DNA of 64,000 nucleotides, from assembly GCA_029721435.1 (NCBI GenBank), contig CM056573.1:2278501-2342500 (forward strand). Reading direction: 5' to 3'. Under the pieces are notes generated by a model. That model did no database searches. It was not told where the DNA came from and worked only from the letters and a program-made list of their open reading frames with translations. This DNA is from Gymnothorax reevesii (Eukaryota; Chordata; Actinopteri; Anguilliformes; Muraenidae). Position numbers and translations under genes: made by a program. Shown here piece by piece: positions 36,301-49,018 of the stretch. Each line of letters starts with the position of its first letter. Within the stretch, counting starts at the first letter, position 1.

Positions 36301-36820
36301 GCAGCTGTACAGTACTGTAGTCATATACAGTATACAGTATGTGCAGCTGTACAGTACTGTAGTCATATTCAGTATACAGTATGTGCAGGTGTACAGTACT
36401 GTAGTTATATACAGTATACAGTATGTATAGCTGTACAGTACTATAGTCATATACAGTACACAGTATGTGCAGCTGTACAGTACTGTAGTCATATACAGTA
36501 TACAGTATGTGCAGCTGTACAGGACTGTAGTCATATACAGTATACAGTATATGCAGCTGTACAGTACTGTAATCATATGCAGTATACAGTATGTGCAGGT
36601 GTACAGTACTGTCGTCGTATACAGTATACAGTATGTGTAGCTGTACAGTACTATAGTCATATACAGTATGCAGTATGTGCAGCTGAACAGTACTGTTGCC
36701 ATTTACAGTATACAGTATGTGTAGCTGTACAGTACTGTAGTCATATACAGTATACAGTATGTGCAGCTGTACAGTACTGTAGTCATATACAGTATGTGCA
36801 GCTGTACAGTACTGTAGTCA
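33332..36820. repeat. 1743-bp tandem duplication inside the array
   Basis: Bases 33332-35075 recur at 35075-36820 with an offset of 1743 bp. Translations of both copies are identical in two frames over more than 500 codons, so the copies are essentially identical. 1743 equals 39 units of 42 bp plus 3 units of 35 bp. The three short units are visible at about 33669, 34206 and 35040 and again at about 35412, 35949 and 36783. Confidence 0.92.
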
Positions 36821-39800
36821 TATAGAGTATACAGTATGTGCAGCTGAACAGTACTGTAGCCATTTACAGTATACAGTATGTGTAGCTGTACAGTACTGTA
36901 GTCATATACAGTATACAGTATGTGCAGCTGTACAGTACTGTAGTCATATACAGTATACAGTATGTGCAGCTGTACAGTACTGTAGTCATATACAGTATAC
37001 ACTATGTACAGCTGTACAGTACTGTAGTCATATACAGTATACAGTATGTGCAGCTGTACAGTACTGTTGTCATATACAGTATACAGTATGTGTAGCTGTA
37101 CAGTACTGTCGTCATATACAGTATAAAGTATGTGCAGGTGTACAGTACTGTAATCATATGCAGTATACAGTTTGTGCAGGTGTCAGTACTGTAGTCATAT
37201 ACAGTATACAGTATGTGTAGCTGTACAGTACTATAGTCATATACACTATGCAGTATGTGCAGCTGTACAGTACTGTAGTCATATACAGTATACAGTATCT
37301 GCAGCTGTACAGTACTTTAGTCATATACACTACGCAGTATGTGCAGCTGTACAGTACTGTAGTCATATATAGTATACAGTATGTGCAGGTGTACAGTAAT
37401 GTAATCATATGCAGTATACAGTATGTGCAGCTGTACAGTACTATAGTCATATACAGTATACAGTATGTGCAGGTGTACAGTAATGTAATCATATGCAGTA
37501 TACAGTATGTGCAGGTGTACAGTACTGTAGTCATATACAGTATACAGTATGTGTAGCTGTACAGTACTATAGTCAAATACACTATGCAGTGTGTGCAGCT
37601 GTACAGTACTGTAGTCATATACAGTATACAGTATGTGCAACTGTACAGTACTATAGTCATATACAGTATACAGTATGTGCAGCTGTACAGTACTGTAATC
37701 ATATACAGTATACAGTATGTGCAGGTGTACAGTACTGTAGTCATATACAGTATACAGTATGTGCAGCTGTACAGTACTATAGTCATATACAGTATACAGT
37801 ATGTGCAGCTGTACAGTACTGTAATCATATACAGTATACAGTATGTGCAGCTGTACAGTACTATAGTCATATACAGTATACAGTATGTACAGCTGTACAG
37901 TACTTTAGTCATATACACTACGCAGTATGTGCAGCTGTACAGTACTGTAGTCATATACAGTATACAGTATGTGTAGCTGTACAGAAATGTAGTCATTTAC
38001 AGTATACAGTATGTGTAGCTGTACAGAAATGTAGTCATATACAGTATACAGTATGTGCAGGTGTACAGTACTGTAGTCATATACAGTATACAGTTTGTGT
38101 AGCTGTACAGTACTGTAGTCATATACAGTATACAGTATGTGTAGCTGTACAGTACTATAGTCATACACAGTATACAGTATGTGCAGCTGTACAGTACTGT
38201 AATCATATACAGTATGTGTAGCTGTACAGTACTATAGTCATATACACTATGCAGTATGTGCAGCTGTACAGTACTGTAGTCATATACGGGATACAGTATG
38301 TGTAGCTGTACAGTACTATAGTCATATACACTATGCAGTATGTGCAGCTTTACAGTACTGTAGTCATATACAGTATACAGTATGTGTAGCTGTACAGTAC
38401 TATAGTCATATACAGTATACAGTATGTGCAGCTGTACAGTACTGTTAATATATACAGTATACAGTATGTGCAGCTGTACAGTACTATAGTCATATACAGT
38501 ATACAGTATGTACAGCTGTACAGTACTGTAGTCATATACAGTATACAGTATGTGTAGCTGTACAGAAATGTAGTCATATACAGTATACAGTATGTGTAGC
38601 TGTACAGAAATGTAGTCATATACAGTATACAGTATGTGTAGCTGTACAGTACTATAGTCATTCACAGTATACAGTATGTGCAGCTGTACAGTACTGTAAT
38701 CATATACAGTATGTGTAGCTGTACAGTACTATAGTCATATACACTATGCAGTATGTGCAGCTGTACAGTACTGTAGTCATATACAGTATACAGTATGTGT
38801 AGCTGTACAGTACTATAGTCATATACACTATGCAGTATGTGCAGCTGTACAGTACTGTAGTCATATACAGTATACAGTATGTGTAGCTGTACAGTACTAT
38901 AGTCATATACAGTATACAGTATGTGCAGCTGTACAGTACTGTAGTCATATACAGTATACAGCATGTGAAATTGTACAGTACTGTAGTCATATTCAGTATA
39001 CAGTATGTGTAGCTGTACAGTACTGTAGTCATATACAGTATACAGTACTTGCAGCTGTACAGTACTGTAGTCATATACAGTATACAGTATGTGCAGCTGT
39101 ACAGTACTGTCGTCATATACAGTATACAGTATGTGCAGCTGTACAGTACTGTAATCATATGCAGTATACAGTATGTGCAGGTGTACAGGACTGTAGTCAT
39201 ATACAGTATACAGTATATGCAGCTGTACAGTACTGTAATCATATGCAGTATACAGTATGTGCAGGTGTACAGTACTGTCGTCGTATACAGTATACAGTAT
39301 GTGTAGCTGTACAGTACTATAGTCATATACAGTATGCAGTATGTGCAGCTGAACAGTACTGTTGCCATTTACAGTATACAGTATGTGTAGCTGTACAGTA
39401 CTGTAGTCATATACAGTATACAGTATGTGCAGCTGTACAGTACTGTAGTCATATACAGTATGTGCAGCTGTACAGTACTGTAGTCATATAGAGTATACAG
39501 TATGTGCAGCTGAACAGTACTGTAGCCATTTACAGTATACAGTATGTGTAGCTGTACAGTACTGTAGTCATATACAGTATACAGTATGTGCAGCTGTACA
39601 GTACTGTAGTCATATACAGTATACAGTATGTGCAGCTGTACAGTACTGTAGTCATATACAGTATACACTATGTACAGCTGTACAGTACTGTAGTCATATA
39701 CAGTATACAGTATGTGCAGCTGTACAGTACTGTTGTCATATACAGTATACAGTATGTGTAGCTGTACAGTACTGTCGTCATATACAGTATAAAGTATGTG

Positions 39801-41857
39801 CAGGTGTACAGTACTGTAATCATATGCAGTATACAGTTTGTGCAGGTGTCAGTACTGTAGTCATATACAGTATACAGTATGTGTAGCTGTACAGTACTAT
39901 AGTCATATACACTATGCAGTATGTGCAGCTGTACAGTACTGTAGTCATATACAGTATACAGTATCTGCAGCTGTACAGTACTTTAGTCATATACACTACG
40001 CAGTATGTGCAGCTGTACAGTACTGTAGTCATATATAGTATACAGTATGTGCAGGTGTACAGTAATGTAATCATATGCAGTATACAGTATGTGCAGCTGT
40101 ACAGTACTATAGTCATATACAGTATACAGTATGTGCAGGTGTACAGTAATGTAATCATATGCAGTATACAGTATGTGCAGGTGTACAGTACTGTAGTCAT
40201 ATACAGTAGACAGTATGTGTAGCTGTACAGTACTATAGTCAAATACACTATGCAGTGTGTGCAGCTGTACAGTACTGTAGTCATATACAGTATACAGTAT
40301 GTGCAACTGTACAGTACTATAGTCATATACAGTATACAGTATGTGCAGCTGTACAGTACTGTAATCATATACAGTATACAGTATGTGCAGGTGTACAGTA
40401 CTGTAGTCATATACAGTATACAGTATGTGCAGCTGTACAGTACTATAGTCATATACAGTATACAGTATGTGCAGCTGTACAGTACTGTAATCATATACAG
40501 TATACAGTATGTGCAGCTGTACAGTACTATAGTCATATACAGTATACAGTATGTACAGCTGTACAGTACTTTAGTCATATACACTACGCAGTATGTGCAG
40601 CTGTACAGTACTGTAGTCATATACAGTATACAGTATGTGTAGCTGTACAGAAATGTAGTCATTTACAGTATACAGTATGTGTAGCTGTACAGAAATGTAG
40701 TCATATACAGTATACAGTATGTGCAGGTGTACAGTACTGTAGTCATATACAGTATACAGTATGTGTAGCTGAACAGTACTGTAGTCATATACAGTATACA
40801 GTATGTGTAGCTTTACAGTACTATAGTCATACACAGTATACAGTATGTGCAGCTGTACAGTACTGTTATCATATACAGTATGTGTAGCTGTACAGTACTA
40901 TAGTCATATACACTATGCAGTATGTGCAGCTGTACAGTACTGTAGTCATATACAGTATACAGTATGTGTAGCTGTACAGTACTATAGTCATATACACCAT
41001 GCAGTATGTGCAGCTGTACAGTACTGTAGTATTATACAGTAAACAGTATGTGTAGCTGTACAGTACTATAGTCATATACAGTATACAGTATGTGCAGCTG
41101 TACAGTACTGTTAATATACACAGTATACAGTATGTGCAGCTGTACAGTACTATAGTCATATACAGTATACAGTATGTACAGCTGTACAGTACTGTAGTCA
41201 TATACAGTATACAGTATGTGTATCTGTACAGAAATGTAGTCATATACAGGATACAGTATGTGTAGCTGTACAGAAATGTAGTCATATACAGTATACAGTA
41301 TGTGTAGCTGTACAGTACTATAGTCATACACAGTATACAGTATGTGCAGCTGTGCAGTACTGTAATCATATACAGTATGTGTAGCTGTACAGTACTATAG
41401 TCATATACACTATGCAGTATGTGCAGCTGTACAGTACTGTAGTCATATACAGTATACAGTATGTGTAGCTGTACAGTACTATAGTCATATACACTATGCA
41501 GTATGTGCAGCTGTACAGTACTGTAGTCATATACAGTATACAGTATGTGTAGCTGTACAGTACTATAGTCATATACAGTATACAGTATGTGCAGCTGTAC
41601 AGTACTGTAGTCATATACAGTATACAGCATGTGAAATTGTACAGTACTGTAGTCATATTCAGTATACAGTATGTGTAGCTGTACAGTACTGTAGTCATAT
41701 ACAGTATACAGTACTTGCAGCTGTACAGTACTGTAGTCATATACAGTATACAGTATGTGCAGCTGTACAGTACTGTCGTCATATACAGTATACAGTATGT
41801 GCAGCTGTACAGTACTGTAATCATATGCAGTATACAGTATGTGCAGGTGTACAGTAC
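36518..41857. repeat. 2666-bp tandem duplication inside the array
   Basis: Bases 36518-39190 recur at 39184-41857 with an offset of 2666 bp, which equals 64 units less three 7-bp losses and one 1-bp loss (GGTGTCAGTAC at about 37179 and 39845). The copies differ at scattered bases, for example GTATAC near 37533 against GTAGAC near 40199, and ATACGGGATAC near 38284 against the regular unit near 40950. A partial third copy of the same segment follows near 42550-43000. Confidence 0.9.
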
Positions 41858-44800
41858 TGTAGTTATATACAGTATACAGTATGTGTAGCTGTACAGTACT
41901 ATAGTCATAAACACTATGCAGTATGTGCAGCTGTACAGTACTGTAGCCATATACAGTATACAGTATGTGTAGCTGTACAGAAATGTAGTCTTATACAATA
42001 TACAGTATGTGTAGCTGTACAGTATTGTGGTCATATACAGTATACAGTATGTGCAGCTGTGCAGTACTGTAGCCATATACAGTATACAGTATGTGTAGCT
42101 GTACAGAAATGTAGTCTTATACAGTATACAGTATGTGCAGCTGAACAGTACTGTGGTCATATACAGTTTACAGTATGTGCAGCTGTACAGTACTGTAGTC
42201 ATAAACAGTAAACAGTATGTGTAGCTGTACAGAAATGTAGTCATATACAGTATAAAGTCTGTGCAGCTGGACAGTACTGTAGTCATATACAGTATACAGT
42301 ATGTGCAGGTGTACAGTACTGTAGTCATATACAGTATACAGTATGTGCAGCTGTACAGTACTGTAGTCATATTCAGTACACAGTATGTGCAGCTGGACAG
42401 TACTGTAGTCATATACAGTATAAAGTATGTGCAGCTGGACAGTACTGTTGTCATAAACAGTGTACAGTATGTGCAGGTGTACAGTACTGTAGTCATATAC
42501 AGTATACAGTATGTGCAGCTGTACAGTACTGTGGTCATATTCAGTATACAGTATGTGTAGCTGTACAGTACTGTACTCATATACAGTATGCAGTGTGTGC
42601 AGCTGTACAGTACTGTAGTCATATACAGTATACAGTATGTGTAGCTGTACAGTACTATAGTCATATACAGTATACAGTATGTGCAGCTGTACAGTACTGT
42701 TAATATATACAGTATACAGTATGTGCAGCTGTACAGTACTATAGTCATATACAGTATACAGTATGTACAGCTGTACAGTACTGTAGTCATATACAGTATA
42801 CAGTATGTGTAGCTGTACAGAAATGTAGTCATATACAGTAAATAGTATGTGTAGCTGTACAGAAATGTAGTCATATACAGTATACAGTATGTGTAGCTGT
42901 ACAGTACTATAGTCATTCACAGTATACAGTATGTGCAGCTGTGCAGTACTGTAATCATATACAGTATGTGTAGCTGTACAGTACTATAGTCATATACACT
43001 ATGCAGTATGTGCAGCTGTACAGTACTCTAGTCATATACAGTATACAGTATGTGTAGCTGTACAGTACTATAGTCATATACACTATGCAGTATGTGCAGC
43101 TGTACAGTACTGTAGTCATATACAGTATACAGTATGTGTAGCTGTACAGTACTATAGTCATATACAGTATACAGTATGTGCAGCTGTACAGTACTGTAGT
43201 CATATACAGTATACAGCATGTGCAGCTGTACAGTACTGTAGTCATATACAGTATACAGTATGTGTAGCTGTACAGTACTATAGTCATATACAGTATACAG
43301 TTCTTGCAGCTGTACAGTACTGTAGTCATATACAGTATACAGTATGTGCAGCTGTACAGTACTGTAGTCATATACAGTATACAGTATGTGCAACTGTACA
43401 GTACTGTAATCATATGCAGTATACAGTATGTGCAGGTGTACAGTACTGTAGTCATATACAGTATACAGTATGTGTAGCTGTACAGTACTATAGTCATATA
43501 CACTATGCAGTATGTGCAGCTGCACAGTACTGTAGCCATATACAGTATACAGTATGTGTAGCTGTACAGAAATGTAGTCTTCTACAATAAACAGTATGTG
43601 CAGCTGTACAGTATTGTGGTCATATACAGTATACAGTATGTGCAGCTGTGCAGTACTGTAGCCATATACAGTATACAGTATGTGTAGCTGTACAGAAATG
43701 TCGTCTTATACAGTATACAGTATGTGCAGCTGAACAGTACTGTGGTCATATACAGTTTACAGTATGTGCAGCTGTACAGTACTGTAGTCATAAACAGTAA
43801 ACAGTATTTGTAGCTGTACAGAAATGTAGTCATATACAGTATAAAGTCTGTGCAGCTGGACAGTACTGTAGTCATATACAGTATCAAGTATGTGCAGCTG
43901 GACAGTACTGTAGTCATATACAGTGTACAGTATGTGCAGGTGTACAGTACTGTGGTCATATACTGTATACAGTATGTGTAGCTGTACAGAAATGTAGTCA
44001 TATACAGTATAAAGTATGTGCAGCTGTACAGTACTGTAGTCATATACAGTATACAGTATATGAAGCTGTACAGTACTGTAGTCATATACAGAAAACAGTT
44101 TGTGTAGCTGTACAGTACTATAGTCATATACAGTGTACAGTATGTGCAGGTTTACAGTACTGTAGTCATATATAGTATACAGTATGTGCAGCTGTACAGT
44201 ACTGTAGTCATATACAGTATACAGTATGTGCAGCTGTACAGTACTGTAGTCATATACAGTATACAGTATGTGCAGCTGTACAGTACTGTAATCATATACA
44301 GTATACAGTATGTGCGCTGTACAGTACTGTAGTCATATACAGCATACAGTATCTGCAGCTGTACAGTACTGTAGTCATATACAGTATAATTTTTTGCAGC
44401 TGGACAGTACTGTAGACATATACAGTAAACAGGATGTGCAGGTGTACAGTACTGTAGTCATATAAAGTATACAGTATGTGCAGCTGTACAGTACTGTAGT
44501 CATATTCAGTATACAGTATGTGCAGCTGTACAGTACTGTAGTCATATACAGTATACAGTATCTGCAGCTGTACAGTACTGTAGTCATATACAGTATAAAG
44601 TATGTGCAGCTGGACAGTACTGTAGTCATATACAGTATACAGTATGTGCAGGTGTACAGTACTGTAGTCATATACAGTATAAAGTATGTGCAGCTGGACA
44701 GTACTGTAGTCATATACAGTATACAGTATCTGCAGCTGTACAGTACTGTAGTCATATACAGTATAAAGTATGTGCAGCTGGACAGTACTGTAGTCATATA

Positions 44801-46675
44801 CAGTATACAGTATGTGCAGCTGTACAGTACTGTAGTCATATTCAGTACACAGTATGTGCAGCTGGACAGTACTGTAGTCATATACAGTATAAAGTATGTG
44901 CAGCTGGACAGTACTGTAGTCATAAACAGTGTACAGTATGTGCAGGTGTACAGTACTGTAGTCATATACAGTATACAGTATGTGCAGCTGTACAGTACTG
45001 TAGTCATATACAGTATACAGTATGTGCAGCTGTACAGTACTGTAGTCATATACAGTATACAGTATCTGCAGCTGTACAGTACTGTAGTCATATTCAGTAC
45101 TCAGTATGTGCAGCTGGACAGTACTGTAGTCATATACAGTATACAGTATGTGCAGCTGTACAGTAATGTAGTCATATACAGTATACAGTATGTGCAGGTG
45201 TACAGTACTGTAGTCATATACAGTATACAGTATTTGCAGCTGTGCATTACTGTAGTCATATACAGTATACAGTATGTGCAGGTGTACAGTACTGTAGTCA
45301 TATACAGTATACAGTATATGTAGCTGTACAGTACTGTAGTCATATACAGTTTACAGTATGTGCAGCTGTACAGTACTGTAGTCATATTCAGCATACAGTA
45401 TGTGCAGCTGTTCAGTACTGTAGTCATATACAGTATAAAGTATGTGCAGCTGGACAGTACTGTAGTCATAAACAGTGTACAGTATGTGCAGGTGTACAGT
45501 ACTGTAGTCATATACAGTATACAGTATGTGCAGCTGTACAGTACTGTGGTCATATACAGTATACAGTATGTGTAGCTGTACAGTACTGTAGTCATATACA
45601 GTATGCAGTGTGTGCAGGTGTACAGTACTGTAGTCATATACAGTATACAGTATGTGCAGCTGTACAGTACTGTAGTCATATACAGTATACAGTATGTGCA
45701 GCTGTACAGTTCTGTAGTCATATACAGTATACAGTATCTGCAGCTGTACAGTACTGTAGTCATATTCAGTACACAGTATGTGCAGCTGGACAGTACTGTA
45801 GTCATATACAGTATACAGTATGTGCAGCTGTACAGTACTTTTGTCATATACAGTATACAGTATGTGCAGCTGTACAGTACTGTAGTCATATACAGTATAC
45901 AGTATGTGCAGGTGTACAGTACTGTAGTCATATACAGTATACAGTATGTGCAGCTGTGCAGTACTGTAGTCATATACAGTATACAGCATGTGCAGGTGTA
46001 CAGTACTGTAGTCATATACAGTATACAGTATATGTAGCTGTACAGTACTGTAGTCATATACAGTATACAGTATGTGCAGCTGTACAGTACTGTTGTCATA
46101 TACAGTATACAGTATGTGCAGGTGTACAGTACTGTAGTCATATACAGTATACAGTATTTGCAGCTGTGCAGTACTGTAGTCATATACAGTATACAGCATG
46201 TGCAGGTGTACAGTACTGTAGTCATATACAGTATACAGTATATGTAGCTGTACAGTACTGTAGTCATATACAGTATACAGTATGTGCAGCTGTACAGTAC
46301 TGTAGTCATATTCAGTATACAGTATGTGCAGCTGTTCAGTACTGTAGTCATATACAGTATAAAGTATGTGCAGCTGGACATTACTGTAGTCATATTCAGT
46401 GTACAGTATGTGCAGGTGTACAGTACTGTAGTCATATACAGTATACAGTATCTGCAGCTGTACAGTACTGTAGTCATATACAGTATAAAGTATCTGCAGC
46501 TGTGCAGTACTGTAGTCATATTCAGTATACAGTATGTGCAGGTGTACAGTACTGTAGTCATATACAGTATACAGTATGTGCAGCTGTACAGTACTGTAGT
46601 CATATACAGTAAACAGTATGTGCAGCTGTACAGTACTGTAGTCATATTCAGTATACAGTATGTGCAGCTGTACAG

Positions 46676-47263
46676 TACTGTAGTCATATACAGTATAAAG
46701 TATGTGCAGCTGGACAGTACTGTAGTCATATACAGTGTACAGTATGTGCAGCTGTACAGGACTGTGGTCATATAAAGTATACAGTATGTGCAGTTGAACG
46801 GTACTGTAGTCATATACAGTATACAGTATGTGCAGCTGTACAGTACTGTAGTCATATACAGTATACAGTATGTGCAGCTGTACAGTACTGTAGTCATATA
46901 CAGTATACAGTATGTGCAGCTGTACAGTACTGTGGTCATATTCAGAATACAGTATGTGTAGCTGTACAGTACTGTAGTCATATACAGTATAAAGTATGTG
47001 CAGCTGGACAGTACTGTAGTCATATACAGTGTACAGTATGTGCAGCTGTACAGGACTGTGGTCATATAAAGTATACAGTATGTGCAGTTGAACGGTACTG
47101 TAGTCATATACAGTATACAGTATGTGCAGCTGTACAGTACTGTAGTCATATACAGTATACAGTATGTGCAGCTGTACAGTACTGTAGTCATATACAGTAT
47201 ACAGTATGTGCAGCTGTACAGTACTGTGGTCATATTCAGAATACAGTATGTGTAGCTGTACAG
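46676..47263. repeat. 294-bp (7-unit) higher-order repeat
   Basis: Seven-unit blocks 46676-46969 and 46970-47263 share distinctive variants at the same places (TATAAAG, CTGGACAG, ACAGGACTGTGG, CAGTTGAACGGTAC). The offset is 294 bp = 7 x 42. Divergence begins just outside both ends. Confidence 0.88.
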
Positions 47264-47432
47264 TACTATAGTCATATACAGTATTCAGTATGTGCAGCTG
47301 TACAGTACTGTAGTCATATACAGTTTACAGTATGTGCAGCTGTATAGTACTGTTGTCATATACAGTATACAGTATGTGCAGCTGTACAGTACTGTAATCA
47401 TATGCAGTATACAGTATGTGCAGGTGTACAGT

Positions 47433-47639
47433 GTCTTCTTTTTCTGTTAGGTATTCACGCAACATAGACGAAGATAAGGTATTTGACTTTTTTGTATTTT
47501 GGGGGATCACTTTTGCGGGTTTCTCAAAAATGTCGTCTGTGTGACTAGCGAAACGTTTGGATGCCATTTTGACAGCTGTCAAAAGCAGACGCAACGCAGT
47601 TAACAATTCAGATTTACGTTCCGTTACATCGGCAAACAA
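47433..47639 (-). pseudogene. Crypton/KIAA1958-like N-terminal fragment cut by the array
   Basis: Minus-strand translation from about 47567 gives MASKRFASHTDDI, then IPQNTKKSNTLSSSMLREYL and TEKE. Short proteins or exons starting with a KRFA motif and an NTKK...REYL block are typical of the N-terminal core-binding-like region of Crypton-type tyrosine recombinases and the host proteins derived from them. The frame then runs straight into the 42-bp array, so no recombinase domain remains here. Upstream in the same frame (47639-47568) the residues are not family-like. It could equally be the first exon of a captured host or transposon gene whose remainder was displaced. Family call is by pattern only. 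Confidence 0.45.
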
Positions 47640-47684
47640 GCGGTTGAATCGAATTCAAGGAATTCAAAATCATACTCTCGCAGG

Positions 47685-47716
47685 GTATATGATCATATAC
47701 ACCGTGAGACTCACGG
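47685..47716. repeat. Two adjacent palindromes
   Basis: GTATATGATCATATAC (47685-47700) is a perfect 16-bp palindrome. It is followed at once by CCGTGAG, A, CTCACGG (47702-47716), 7-bp arms around one base. Such paired dyads can be protein-binding sites or worn transposon ends; no partner copy is seen in the window. Confidence 0.8.
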
Positions 47717-47842
47717 GGTACATGGAAAATAATTAAACGATTGTCAGCCAATCAAAATAAAGGATTTTTACGTTAGGTATGATAAAACTCATTATAGCAT
47801 CTGCTTATGTTATGTAAGGGATAATTAACGAGAAGGTGTGCA

Positions 47843-48376
47843 TTCCACGGTTTTAATGCACGTCGCGGAGGCAAATAACCACCCGACGCGAAGTGAGCTG
47901 AAATGGAGATTATGCATAACGCAACATTATGTGCGATTATGCAGACTGTAGCTAACTTGCTACCCACAATTACAATGAACTTATGACGGTTTCCGCAGTC
48001 AGCGAGCTGACATCAGTCTGCTGGCATAGCACGTAGCTAGCGAACTGTCAGCAGTTGCTGACACATGAAGTGGACACGTTAGCTTCCTTTGTAACCATAC
48101 ACAATTACAATCGTTTAATGAATAAAGCCTTATTACTTCGCTGCTATAATATTTCCGGTCATTATCGCTTGAGTACCTATAGTTAACCGCCCCGCAGGAC
48201 GCAACTTGTATGACGCCGCTAAATTTACTGGAGATAAATGAGCAGCTAGGTTTCCGTTGTACTCAGCCGAATACCTGATCTAACGTTGCAATGGTTACAA
48301 GTTGGCCAGTGGATGAATTTCGAATGGTGAAACGACCGTAGTCAAACTACCTGTGCGGTTCCACGGTTTTAATGCA
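47843..48376 (+). repeat. Repeated 18-bp motif, MITE-like sequence
   Basis: TTCCACGGTTTTAATGCA occurs at 47843-47860 and again at 48359-48376. A CAGCCAATCA phrase lies near each copy (47746-47755 and 48384-48393). ATTAAACGATTGT at 47731-47743 also recurs inverted at 48105-48117. These shared and inverted pieces suggest overlapping non-autonomous DNA elements beside the Harbinger relic, but element ends cannot be fixed. Confidence 0.5.
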
Positions 48377-48489
48377 TATCTGCCAGCCAATCAGAAAAAG
48401 GTATTCACCCAGACCATGGTATAAAATCAGCTAACAAATAAAGTTACAACTGTAAACTGAGTCAAAATTGCAATATTAAGGCGAAAACA

Positions 48490-49018
48490 AAGACTTTACG
48501 ATTGCTTTGCATTGCGGTAACATTCTTTGACAAGGGAGCACTAATTGTCAGAACACCGGCTATAGCACCTCTAATTCTAGGGAAATCAACTATATGTCAA
48601 AGCCCATCCATGACATGTCAAGCGTCTGGAAATGGCAGAAACTGTGGCTTGTTGGCACAGATTGCAGCAGCAACCCTATGCACATAAGCCTGTTGAGAGA
48701 TCCCAGATGTGTCTCCTGCAACAATCTGAAATGTTCCACAAGCGAAAAATCGCAATGCACGAGCCAATTGTAATGTAGCTGGAAGAAGATTGCTGCATTG
48801 TGTTGGATGTTCCAGTTCCGGTATCAGCAACTGAAGTAGTTCGTTGAAAGTGTTTTTGGGGAATCGGAATCGTTTTAAGAACAGTATCTTCGTTCTCTTC
48901 CAATGGATTTCTCCTGTCCCTGAATATCCTTGGTGCACCGCAATCTATTAGCATTCTGACGTTCATCTGCCTCCTCTTGAGCAAGTTCAAGTATCTGCAG
49001 CGCGTTCATAATGCTCGC
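48490..49018 (-). pseudogene. PIF/Harbinger transposase N-terminal relic
   Basis: Minus-strand translation contains RIFRDRRNPLEE (about 48930), then in a second frame RFRFPKNTFNELLQLLIPEL, followed by LQLARALRFFACGTFQIVAG and DTSGIS. A third frame gives DFPRIRGAIAGVLTISAP (near 48580-48530), the counterpart of the segment with the first catalytic Asp (FPRVIGAIDGTH-like). Here that Asp position reads Ala. The order and spacing match HARBI1-type transposases, with at least two frameshifts. The C-terminal half with the other catalytic residues is not recognised. Confidence 0.8.

Larger units (their letters stand above)
30716..47432. repeat. 16.7-kb minisatellite array, 42-bp unit
   Basis: About 400 head-to-tail copies of a 42-bp unit, all in one orientation. 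Each unit is built, in order, of two TACAGTA heptamers, TGTG, CAGCTG, the 12-bp perfect palindrome TACAGTACTGTA and GTCATA. Most copies differ at a few fixed positions (CAGCTG or TAGCTG; CTGTAG, CTATAG or CTGTAATC; GTATAC or CTATGC; TACTG or AAATG). Occasional 35-bp units have lost one heptamer. Because 42 = 14 x 3 and four frames of the unit lack stops, very long ORFs with 14-residue repeats arise on both strands (for example 684 codons at 32718-30664). Nothing suggests that they are genes. Confidence 0.98.

Noticed and set aside
31714..47275. CRISPR-like array
   Set aside because: Units are contiguous with no unique spacers, the host is a vertebrate and there are no cas genes; it is a tandem minisatellite.
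30716..47432. Steroid-receptor response elements in each unit
   Set aside because: ACAGTACTGT looks similar, but the half-site gap is 4 bp instead of 3 and the half-sites do not match TGTTCT.
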